Positions 1-5,138 of a stretch of DNA of 6,820 nucleotides are shown here, one piece after another (within the stretch, counting starts at the first letter, position 1; each line of letters opens with the position of its first letter). The stretch covers positions 1 through 6,820 of the forward strand of contig CANROQ010000055.1 of assembly GCA_947632295.1 (NCBI GenBank), written 5' to 3'. The position numbers and the translations under genes were made by a program. The notes under the pieces are model-generated. The model saw only the letters and a list, made by a program, of their open reading frames with translations. It was not told the DNA's origin and ran no database searches. Origin of the DNA: an uncultured Bacilli bacterium. GTDB lineage: Bacteria > Bacillota_I > Bacilli_A > RF39 > UBA660.

Positions 1-49
1 TGAAACAAGTATTGATTCTATGTTTAAAAATATAGTAGAATATAATTAG
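1..49 (+). CDS. dnaX: DNA polymerase III gamma/tau subunit, C-terminal tail (partial)
   Basis: Only the last 15 codons are present, read from base 2 to a TAG at 47-49, ending in the residues MFKNIVEYN. Sequence alone is too short to prove identity. The call rests on two things. The end resembles the usual DnaX C-terminus, where a short helix leads to a 'LFG..(V/I)VE' ending. In Firmicutes dnaX also sits directly upstream of ybaB and recR. DnaX is the clamp-loader ATPase subunit of the replicative polymerase. Its partner delta-prime (holB) is encoded about 1.2 kb downstream in the same run of genes. The gap to ybaB is 14 bases. Confidence 0.6.
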   Translation, partial: ETSIDSMFKNIVEYN

Positions 50-63
50 AAAGAAGGAATAAT

Positions 64-360
64 ATGAATATACAAGCAATGATGAAACAAGCACAAAAAA
101 TGCAAAAAGATATGTTAGCAACAAAAGATGAAATTGATAAAATGACTTTTGAAGGAAAATCATCTTTTGTAACAGTAGAAGTTAATGGAAAAAAAGAATT
201 AACAAATATTAAAATAGATAGTGAAAATATAGAAAAAGACGATATTGAAATGTTACAAGACATGATTATTGTCGCTGTTAATGAAGCAATGAAAAAAGTA
301 GACATGGAAACTGAAAAGAAAATGGGTAAATATACTCAAGGAATGCCAGGTTTATTCTAA
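64..360 (+). CDS. ybaB: YbaB/EbfC family nucleoid-associated protein
   Basis: A 98-residue protein, the normal size for YbaB/EbfC (YaaK in B. subtilis), a small dimeric DNA-binding protein tied to nucleoid organisation and encoded next to recR in most bacteria. The N-terminal helix (about residues 2-28) is Met/Gln/Lys rich with the family pattern MMKQAQKMQKDM. It is followed by a beta region (FVTVEVNGKKEL, about 35-46), the segment IEMLQDMIIVAVNEAMKK (about 61-78), and the characteristic KMGKYTQGMPGLF ending (86-98). The usual glycine run before the beta strand is KSS here. The ATG at 64 follows the Shine-Dalgarno-like AGAAGGAA at 52-59. Its stop is one base from the recR start. The family call is firm; the cellular role is known only in outline. 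Confidence 0.95.
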   Translation: MNIQAMMKQAQKMQKDMLATKDEIDKMTFEGKSSFVTVEVNGKKELTNIKIDSENIEKDDIEMLQDMIIVAVNEAMKKVDMETEKKMGKYTQGMPGLF

Positions 361-361
361 T

Positions 362-961
362 ATGTATCCTACGACAGTAAAAAATTTAATTGAATGTTTA
401 AAAAAATTATCTGGAATAGGTGAAAAAACTGCTGAAAGACTTGCTTTATCAATATTAAATTTAGATGATGATGTAATAAAAGTTTTTGAACAATCACTTA
501 AGGATGCCAAAACAAAAATTCGTCGTTGTAAAATATGTAACAATTTAGCCGAAGATGAATTATGTAATATATGTTCTGATAAAACACGTGATAAAAAAAC
601 AATTTGCGTTGTCGAAAATATAAAAAATATAATAGCAATCGAAAAAACAAATTGTTATCATGGTGTTTATCATGTTCTAGATGGATTAATTTCACCATTG
701 GATGGAAAAAATCCTGATGATATTAATATTAAATCTTTATTTGATAGAGTCGATAATGGCGAAGTTTTAGAAATAATATTTGCATTAACACCTAGTGTTG
801 AAAGTGAGACAACCTCTTTATATATATCAAAAAAATTAGAAAATAAAAATATTAAAATTTCTAAAATTGCCCATGGAGTTCCACTTGGAGCCGATATGGA
901 ATATATTGATGGTCTAACTTTAGAAATGGCCTTAGAAAATCGAAAATATATAAACGAATAG
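362..961 (+). CDS. recR: Recombination protein RecR
   Basis: RecR works with RecO (and RecF) to load RecA on gapped single-stranded DNA. The 199 residues match the usual length of about 198. Domains in order: a helix-hairpin-helix near residues 12-30 (KKLSGIGEKTAERLA); a zinc finger with Cys56, Cys59, Cys68 and Cys71 (CKIC...CNIC); a Toprim domain beginning ICVVEN with the acidic Glu85; the segment FALTPSVESETTSLYI (about 140-155), matching the family 'TNPTVEGEATA' region; and the C-terminal AHGVPLGADMEYIDGLTL block (170-187). The start is one base after the ybaB stop (TAATATG) and has at best a weak AGG at 348-350 as ribosome site, so translation probably depends on ribosomes finishing ybaB. 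No key residue appears to be missing. Confidence 0.97.
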   Translation: MYPTTVKNLIECLKKLSGIGEKTAERLALSILNLDDDVIKVFEQSLKDAKTKIRRCKICNNLAEDELCNICSDKTRDKKTICVVENIKNIIAIEKTNCYHGVYHVLDGLISPLDGKNPDDINIKSLFDRVDNGEVLEIIFALTPSVESETTSLYISKKLENKNIKISKIAHGVPLGADMEYIDGLTLEMALENRKYINE

Positions 962-967
962 TAATAA

Positions 968-1009
968 AGTATTGTCTATTTCATAAGATAATTTGAGGTG
1001 GACAATGCT
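968..1009 (+). promoter_or_regulatory. RNA hairpin sequestering the bofA ribosome binding site and start codon
   Basis: Bases 968-983 can pair with 994-1009 without a break: 16 pairs, of which 12 are Watson-Crick and four are G-U, closing a 10-base loop (984-993). The 3' arm contains the Shine-Dalgarno GAGGTG (995-1000) and the bofA ATG (1005-1007), so both would be hidden. The four wobbles are G-U only in the + strand transcript; on the other strand they are A-C mismatches. The 5' arm is non-coding, so the match is not forced by a protein. The recR stop (959-961) lies seven bases before the stem, close enough for a terminating ribosome to disturb its base. Pairing was done by hand; no energy was calculated. 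Confidence 0.6.
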
Positions 1010-1193
1010 AAAAAAAATATTTAAATTTATAAAAAGAATTATCGTAAGTATATTTTTATTGTATGGTTATAATTTAATTAGTCAATCTTTAGGTATAATA
1101 GTTCCTATTAATATCTATACTGTTTTAGCCATTAGCATTTTAGGTGTTCCAGCGTTATTTTCAATTATTTTTATTTTAGTTTTTGTTTTTTAA
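1005..1193 (+). CDS. bofA: BofA-like small integral membrane protein (pro-sigma-K processing inhibitor family)
   Basis: A 62-residue, strongly hydrophobic protein with a basic N-terminus (MLKKIFKFIKR). It has two likely membrane segments, about residues 11-27 and 36-62. The stretch LGIIVPINIYTVLAISILGVP (residues 29-49) matches the BofA family pattern 'LGI.(V/I)P.N..T......LG(I/V)P', and position next to recR is where bofA is found in B. subtilis. There BofA, with SpoIVFA, inhibits the intramembrane protease SpoIVFB during sporulation. This copy lacks the first hydrophobic segment of the roughly 87-residue Bacillus protein. An in-frame TAA at 984-986 rules out a longer start, so the shortness is real. 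I chose ATG 1005 because GAGGTG (995-1000) sits four bases upstream; TTG at 993 has no ribosome site. A sporulation role cannot be inferred from this window. Confidence 0.8.
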   Translation: MLKKIFKFIKRIIVSIFLLYGYNLISQSLGIIVPINIYTVLAISILGVPALFSIIFILVFVF

Positions 1194-1196
1194 GGA
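1192..1196 (+). promoter_or_regulatory. Shine-Dalgarno deciding the holB start
   Basis: AAGGA at 1192-1196 overlaps the bofA stop codon. It lies eight bases before the ATG at 1205, a normal distance. The in-frame ATG at 1196 would leave no spacing at all, so 1205 is the better start. Confidence 0.65.
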
Positions 1197-1204
1197 TGTG
1201 GAGT

Positions 1205-2152
1205 ATGCTTGATGATTATTTAAAAGAACAACCTATAGCAGTTACGATTTTAAAAAACGCTATAAAAAAAAATAGACTAGTTCATGCTTACTTGTTTGAG
1301 ACAAATGGTTATAATAAAAGTGAAGAATTAATATTTTCTTTTATAAAATCATTGTTATGTCCAAACAACTTTTTTGCGTCTTGTGAAAATAGTAATTGTA
1401 ATATTTGTACAATGTTAAATGATAGATGTTATCCAGAACTAAAAATAATTAATCCTGATGGAATGTGGATCAAAAAAGAACAATTAGATGAATTACAAGA
1501 AGAATTTAGTAAAAAAGCCATTTTAGGTACTAAAAAAATATACATAATTAATCAAGCCGAAAAAATGAATACAGCAACCTCAAACTCTTTATTAAAATTT
1601 TTAGAAGAACCAGTTTCAAATGTAATTGCTATTTTAGTAACCGATAATATTTATCAATTACTAGATACAATTGTTTCAAGATGCCAAATTGTAACATTAA
1701 ACAAAAATAATGTAATTTGTGAATCGGAATTAGAAACAGTTGCTAATTATATTTTTAGTGATAAAATAAAACGTGAGGAATTTGTTAATAACAGTGAAAA
1801 CATTGAAAATATTAATAATGTAAAAAAATTTGTCGAATATTATGAAAATAATCATTTAGATACATTATTATATACTCAAAAATTGTGGTTTAATTATTTT
1901 AAAGATAAAGAACAAAATATGTTGGCTTATGATATAATGATTTTATATTATCGTGATATTTTAAATTTAAAAATTGGACATGCCTTATTATGTTTTCAAA
2001 ATAATTTAGAAAATTTATTAAAAATAGCTGATAAAAATACAGAATATAGTATTTGTGAAAAAATATCAAAAATATTAAAAGCCAAACAAAAAATAAAAAA
2101 TAATATTAATTTAAATTTATTATTAGATAATTTAATAATTGATTTAGGATGA
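1205..2152 (+). CDS. holB: DNA polymerase III delta-prime subunit (clamp loader)
   Basis: Delta-prime is the non-catalytic end subunit of the clamp loader, working with DnaX and delta to open the sliding clamp. From ATG 1205 the protein has 315 residues, close to the roughly 330 of Bacillus HolB. An in-frame ATG at 1196 would add three residues but lacks ribosome-site spacing. Visible family features: VHAYLFE (26-32), zinc-type cysteines 52, 60, 65 and 68, IKKEQLDELQEEFSKK (89-104), the KIYIINQAEKM strand-helix (111-121), NSLLKFLEEP (127-136), and SRCQ (158-161), the SRC arginine that reaches the neighbouring ATP site. The C-terminal part, with YYRDILNLKIG, fits the HolB collar domain. The P-loop position after VHAYLFE reads TNGYNKSE, without the GxxGxGK pattern, so it should not bind ATP. 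The stop TGA (2150-2152) overlaps the ricT ribosome site. Confidence 0.95.
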   Translation: MLDDYLKEQPIAVTILKNAIKKNRLVHAYLFETNGYNKSEELIFSFIKSLLCPNNFFASCENSNCNICTMLNDRCYPELKIINPDGMWIKKEQLDELQEEFSKKAILGTKKIYIINQAEKMNTATSNSLLKFLEEPVSNVIAILVTDNIYQLLDTIVSRCQIVTLNKNNVICESELETVANYIFSDKIKREEFVNNSENIENINNVKKFVEYYENNHLDTLLYTQKLWFNYFKDKEQNMLAYDIMILYYRDILNLKIGHALLCFQNNLENLLKIADKNTEYSICEKISKILKAKQKIKNNINLNLLLDNLIIDLG

Positions 2153-2162
2153 AGGTGAATAT

Positions 2163-2963
2163 ATGATTAAAGTAGTTGGAGTTAGTTTTAAAGAAAATGG
2201 TAAAGTATATTATTTTTTACCTGGAAATATAAATTTAAAGAAAAATATTACTGTAATTGTTCAAACAGAAAGAGGATTACAATTTGGTAAAGTGGTGACT
2301 AATATAATTGAATTAGAAGAAAATAAAATTAATTCTTCTTTAAAACAAATTATTAGAATTGCATCTAAAAAAGATTTCCATGATCATTTAAAAAATTTAA
2401 AAGATGCCAAAGATGCTTTAGCAAAATGTAAAAGTATAGTTGAAAAAGAAAATTTACCAATGCAGGTAATCGATTGCGAATTTACATTTGATCGTAGTCA
2501 GCTAATATTTAAATTTATTTCTGATAATCGTATCGATTTTCGAAATGTTGTTAAACAATTAGCTAGTATTTATAAAACAAGAATAGAATTGCGACAAGTT
2601 GGTGTTCGTGATAAGGCTAAAGAAGTAGGTGGCATAGGTGTTTGTGGTTGTAAATTATGTTGTGCTAGATTTTTAAAAGATTTAGAATCAGTATCTATTA
2701 ATATGGCTAAAAATCAAAATATTGCGCTTAATCCTAACAAAATAAATGGTGTTTGTGGAAGATTATTATGTTGTTTAAAATATGAAGATGAATGCTACAA
2801 AGATTGCCGTAAATGTTTGCCAAAAATTGGTGATATAGTTGAAACCGAAAAAGGAAAAGGAACAGTTGTAAGTTTAGATATTTTGAAAAAAACGTATAAA
2901 GTAGATGTTAAAGATATTGGTATTATCGAAATAGATAAAAGTGATTGTTATGCAAAAGAATAA
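2163..2963 (+). CDS. ricT: RicT/YaaT, PSP1-domain iron-sulfur protein of the Ric complex
   Basis: RicT forms a complex with RicA (YmcA) and RicF (YlbF) that, in B. subtilis, carries Fe-S clusters and directs RNase Y to mature certain mRNAs. The partners are not in this window. The 266 residues include the PSP1 hallmarks: an N-terminal beta region with VQTERGLQFGKVV (33-45), and the core FTFDRSQLIFKFISDNRIDFRNVV split by loops (about 107-130). The RQVGVRDKAKEVGGIGVCG stretch (144-162) is followed by the two cysteine clusters C161/C166/C167 and C198/C203/C204, with SINMAKNQN and NPNKINGVCGRLLCC between and around them. There are four additional cysteines at 163, 211, 215 and 218. The ATG at 2163 follows AAGGTGA (2152-2158). 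Its 3' end overlaps trmN6 by 14 bases. Confidence 0.95.
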   Translation: MIKVVGVSFKENGKVYYFLPGNINLKKNITVIVQTERGLQFGKVVTNIIELEENKINSSLKQIIRIASKKDFHDHLKNLKDAKDALAKCKSIVEKENLPMQVIDCEFTFDRSQLIFKFISDNRIDFRNVVKQLASIYKTRIELRQVGVRDKAKEVGGIGVCGCKLCCARFLKDLESVSINMAKNQNIALNPNKINGVCGRLLCCLKYEDECYKDCRKCLPKIGDIVETEKGKGTVVSLDILKKTYKVDVKDIGIIEIDKSDCYAKE

Positions 2964-3669
2964 TTATTTATTAGGCTATAGTAATTTAAAAGTTTATCAG
3001 GATACCGAAATGTTTAATTTTTCGCTTGATTCAGTATTATTGCCTAATTTTGTTACCTTAAATAAAAAAATTAATAATATTTTAGATATAGGTTGTGGTA
3101 ATTTACCTGTATCGTTAATTCTTTCAACGAAGACATCGGCTTATATAACAGCAGTAGAAATTCAAGAAGATGTTTATGAGTTAGCCTTGAAAAATTTAAA
3201 ACTTAATAATTTAGAGAATAAAATCAAATTATTAAATGATGATATTAGAGAATTATATAAAAAAATTGAAACTGAAAGTTTTGATGTTGTAGTGTGTAAT
3301 CCACCATTTTTTAAAGTAATAGAATCATCACATTTAAATAAAAATGATTATAAAACTTTGGCACGTCATGAAATTACTTTAAATTTAGATGATATTTTTA
3401 AAATTTCCAAAAAAATATTAAAAAATAATGGGACTGTAGCAATAGTTCATAGACCAGAGAGATTAATTGAAATTATAGATACTATGAAAAAATATAATAT
3501 TGAACCAAAAAAAATACAATTTGTTTATCCTAAAAAAGATAAAGACGCTAATATATTGCTTGTTGAAGGAACTAAAAATGGCAAATCAGGTGTTAAAATT
3601 TTGCCACCATTGTTTGTTCATAATAATGATGGTAGTTATACTGATGATGTAAAAAAATATTTTGAATGA
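2950..3669 (+). CDS. trmN6: tRNA1(Val) (adenine-37-N6)-methyltransferase family protein (YabB/TrmN6)
   Basis: A 239-residue S-adenosylmethionine-dependent methyltransferase of the YabB/TrmN6 type, which in E. coli modifies adenine 37 of tRNA1(Val). The N-terminal signature LKVYQDTEMFNFSLDSVLL (13-31) is typical. Motif I is ILDIGCGNLPVS (44-55), followed by AVEIQ (68-72) binding the cofactor ribose, and the catalytic NPPF (117-120). Further family blocks are ARHEI, VHRPERL, PKKIQFVYPKKDKDA and KILPPLFVHNNDGSYT near the C-terminus. NPPF replaces the commoner NPPY, and the third glycine of motif I is Leu52. ATG 2950 is preferred because GTGAT (2941-2945) can act as a weak ribosome site; GTG 2941 would add three residues with nothing upstream. 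It overlaps ricT by 14 bases, suggesting coupled translation. The exact tRNA substrate is inferred from the family. Confidence 0.92.
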   Translation: MQKNNYLLGYSNLKVYQDTEMFNFSLDSVLLPNFVTLNKKINNILDIGCGNLPVSLILSTKTSAYITAVEIQEDVYELALKNLKLNNLENKIKLLNDDIRELYKKIETESFDVVVCNPPFFKVIESSHLNKNDYKTLARHEITLNLDDIFKISKKILKNNGTVAIVHRPERLIEIIDTMKKYNIEPKKIQFVYPKKDKDANILLVEGTKNGKSGVKILPPLFVHNNDGSYTDDVKKYFE

Positions 3670-3675
3670 GGTGAT
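3668..3675 (+). promoter_or_regulatory. Strong Shine-Dalgarno of rsmI overlapping the trmN6 stop
   Basis: GAGGTGAT matches eight bases of the usual complement to the 16S rRNA 3' end. It lies three bases before the rsmI ATG and shares two bases with the trmN6 TGA (3667-3669). It fixes ATG 3679 as the start. Related forms precede pth (AGGTGAT, 4523-4529) and ricT (AAGGTGA, 2152-2158), so the GGTGAT part of the site is favoured here. Confidence 0.8.
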
Positions 3676-3678
3676 ATC

Positions 3679-4521
3679 ATGTCACAAAAAAGTTATAATA
3701 ATACGCCAACTTTATATTTAATTCCAACTCCGATTGGTAATATGGAAGATATAACACTAAGGGCTATTCGTATAATGAATGAGGTTGAAGTTATTTTTGC
3801 TGAAGATACGCGAGTAACATCTTTATTATTAAAATCATTAAATATTAAGAAAAAACTTATTTCTAGTTTTAATTATAATGAAGAGACGAATAAAGATAAA
3901 TTATTAGAATATTTAAAAAATGGTTATAATGTTGGTTTAGTGAGTGATAGAGGAACGCCAATTATTAGTGATCCAGGTTATGAACTGGCAAAATGTGCGA
4001 TTGAAAATAATTTTAACGTAGTTGGCTTACCTGGTCCAACAGCCTTGATTTCGGCTTTAATTACTTCAGGTATTAGTCCAATGCCCTTTTTATTTTATGG
4101 CTTTTTGAATAGTAAAAGTAATAAAAGAAAACAAGAATTAGAAAGTCTTGCAAAAGAAAAGGCTACTTTAATTTTTTATGAAGCACCTCACCGAATTATC
4201 GATACTTTAGAAGATATGAAAAATATTTTGGGAAATAGACAAATTTCTATTGCCCGGGAAATAAGTAAAAAATTCGAAGAAATATATCGTGGAATGTTAG
4301 ATGACATAAGTAGTCAATTAATTGACATTAAAGGGGAATTTGTTATAGTTGTAAGTGGGAATAATCAAGAGAAAAACTATGACAATTTGACAATCATTGA
4401 ACACGTTAATCTTTATCTTAAAGAAGGTAAAGACATTAAAGAGGCAATGAAGATAGTAGCAAAAGAGAGAAATTTAAATAAGCGTGATGTCTATAATGCT
4501 TATCATGGTTTAGAAAAATAA
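3679..4521 (+). CDS. rsmI: 16S rRNA (cytidine-1402-2'-O)-methyltransferase RsmI
   Basis: RsmI puts the 2'-O-methyl group on C1402 in the decoding centre of 16S rRNA, using S-adenosylmethionine. The 280 residues match the usual 280-290. The tetrapyrrole-methylase-like N-terminal domain shows LYLIPTPIGNMEDITLRA (12-29), FAEDTR (40-45), SDRGTPIISDPGYE (89-102) and VGLPGPTALISAL (115-127). The C-terminal domain follows with FYGFLNSK (139-146), LIFYEAPHRI (164-173), IAREISKKFEEI (191-202) and GEFVIVVSGN (219-228). A small helical end (KEAMKIVAKERNLNKRDVY) has the form typical of the RsmI tail. Arg91 stands where most relatives I know have Ala in the SDAGTP loop. The Arg of ARE (193) is encoded by CGG. 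The ATG at 3679 is preceded by an excellent ribosome site. The gene lies nine bases after trmN6 and 11 bases before pth. Confidence 0.96.
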   Translation: MSQKSYNNTPTLYLIPTPIGNMEDITLRAIRIMNEVEVIFAEDTRVTSLLLKSLNIKKKLISSFNYNEETNKDKLLEYLKNGYNVGLVSDRGTPIISDPGYELAKCAIENNFNVVGLPGPTALISALITSGISPMPFLFYGFLNSKSNKRKQELESLAKEKATLIFYEAPHRIIDTLEDMKNILGNRQISIAREISKKFEEIYRGMLDDISSQLIDIKGEFVIVVSGNNQEKNYDNLTIIEHVNLYLKEGKDIKEAMKIVAKERNLNKRDVYNAYHGLEK

Positions 4522-4532
4522 AAGGTGATGAT

Positions 4533-5093
4533 ATGAAATTAATTGTGGGATTAGGAAATCCTGGGGTAGAATACGAAAATACTAGACATAATGTCGGTTT
4601 TATGGTAATTGATAATTTTTGTTCAAAAAATAATTTACTTTGCAATAATAATAAATTTAATGGATTATATGTCCAAACAACTATTAATAACGAAAAGATA
4701 ATATTTTTAAAACCACAAAAATATATGAATTTATCTGGTGAAGTAGTAAGAGATTTTGTTAATTATTTTAAAATTGATATTAATCATATTTTTATAATTA
4801 ATGATGATTTGGATATCACTTTAGGAAAATACAAATTAAAATCAAGTGGTTCTTGTGGTGGTCATAATGGCTTAAGAAATATTGAATTAAATTTAGGTAC
4901 TAATAAATATAAACGATTAAAAATAGGAATATCTAATGATAAAAATAGAGATACTAAAGATTATGTTTTAGGAAAATTTACAAAAGAAGAAAATGAAATT
5001 TTAAAACAAATTGTTGAAAAAACAGAAAATATTATTAAAGATTTTTTAATGATTAATTTTGATTTATTAATGACAAAATATAATAATAATTAA
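4533..5093 (+). CDS. pth: Peptidyl-tRNA hydrolase
   Basis: Pth cleaves peptidyl-tRNAs released from stalled ribosomes and recycles the tRNA; it is essential in many bacteria. The 186 residues are the standard size. The start reads VGLGNPGVEYENTRHNVGF (5-23), with Asn9 and catalytic His19 in place. KPQKYMNLSG (60-69) supplies the tRNA-contact Asn66. INDDLDITLGKYKLK (89-103) carries the conserved aspartate at 91. SGSCGGHNGLRNI (105-117) includes Asn112. RLKIGIS follows. All recognised active-site residues are present. ATG 4533 is preceded by AGGTGAT (4523-4529) just after the rsmI stop, so it is probably co-transcribed with and coupled to rsmI. In B. subtilis pth (spoVC) sits near mfd with fin between; here mfd follows directly after 45 bases. 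Confidence 0.97.
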   Translation: MKLIVGLGNPGVEYENTRHNVGFMVIDNFCSKNNLLCNNNKFNGLYVQTTINNEKIIFLKPQKYMNLSGEVVRDFVNYFKIDINHIFIINDDLDITLGKYKLKSSGSCGGHNGLRNIELNLGTNKYKRLKIGISNDKNRDTKDYVLGKFTKEENEILKQIVEKTENIIKDFLMINFDLLMTKYNNN

Positions 5094-5095
5094 TT

Positions 5096-5116
5096 GATAC
5101 CCATTGGTATCTTTTT
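5096..5116 (+). terminator. Weak intrinsic-terminator-like hairpin between pth and mfd
   Basis: GATACC (5096-5101) and GGTATC (5106-5111) form a perfect six-pair stem with a CATT loop, followed at once by five T (5112-5116). This is the shape of a Rho-independent terminator, but the stem is short with three G-C pairs and the T run is brief. Partial termination or attenuation, or a simple mRNA 3'-end/5'-leader stem, is therefore more likely than a full stop. It excludes the alternative hairpin at 5108-5132, because bases 5108-5111 belong to both. Confidence 0.45.
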
Positions 5117-5132
5117 GGCGTATAAGGAGATG
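5108..5132 (+). promoter_or_regulatory. Alternative hairpin pairing a U run with the mfd Shine-Dalgarno
   Basis: TATCTTTTTG (5108-5117) can pair without a break with TAAGGAGATG (5123-5132) around a five-base loop: ten pairs, four of them G-U. The 3' arm contains the mfd ribosome site AAGGAG (5124-5129). Pairing of consecutive U with AGG recalls fourU-type RNA thermometers. In a genome this rich in T, a U run meeting a purine-rich site by chance is quite possible, so this is a candidate only. Confidence 0.35.
5124..5129 (+). promoter_or_regulatory. Shine-Dalgarno deciding the mfd start
   Basis: AAGGAG lies nine bases before ATG 5139. The in-frame ATG at 5130 touches the site directly and so is not a workable start. 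The choice changes the protein by three residues only. Confidence 0.7.
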
Positions 5133-5138
5133 AAAAAA

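Noticed and set aside
24..305. Minus-strand open frames, including 24-305, 352-698, 4436-4645 and 6509-6751.
   Set aside because: They lie antisense to well-conserved genes, have skewed Phe/Ile/Leu/Ser composition from AT-rich antisense reading, and show no recognisable family.
972..992. TTGTCT ... GATAAT as a bofA promoter in the recR-bofA gap.
   Set aside because: The spacing between the hexamers is only nine bases. The bases are better explained by the inverted repeat around the bofA ribosome site.
993..1004. TTG at 993 as the bofA start, and ATG at 1196 as the holB start.
   Set aside because: Neither has a correctly spaced ribosome site, while ATG 1005 and ATG 1205 do. The extra residues do not fit the family N-termini.
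1179..1197. A U run at the end of bofA pairing with the holB Shine-Dalgarno, similar to the mfd case.
   Set aside because: Only six pairs, three of them G-U, and the U run is dictated by the Phe/Val codons of the membrane segment. It shows how easily such pairings arise here and lowers confidence in the mfd version.
4387..4417. TTGACA at 4387-4392 inside rsmI as a -35 element.
   Set aside because: No acceptable -10 hexamer 15-19 bases downstream; the nearest candidates are poor or wrongly spaced, and the site lies within well-conserved coding sequence.
5057..5084. A perfect -10 hexamer TATAAT at 5079-5084 near the end of pth, possibly an mfd promoter.
   Set aside because: No convincing -35 at 16-18 bases (TTTTGA at 5057 is poor), and in DNA this AT-rich TATAAT is expected every few hundred bases. 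A second one at 41-46 also lacks a -35 at proper spacing.
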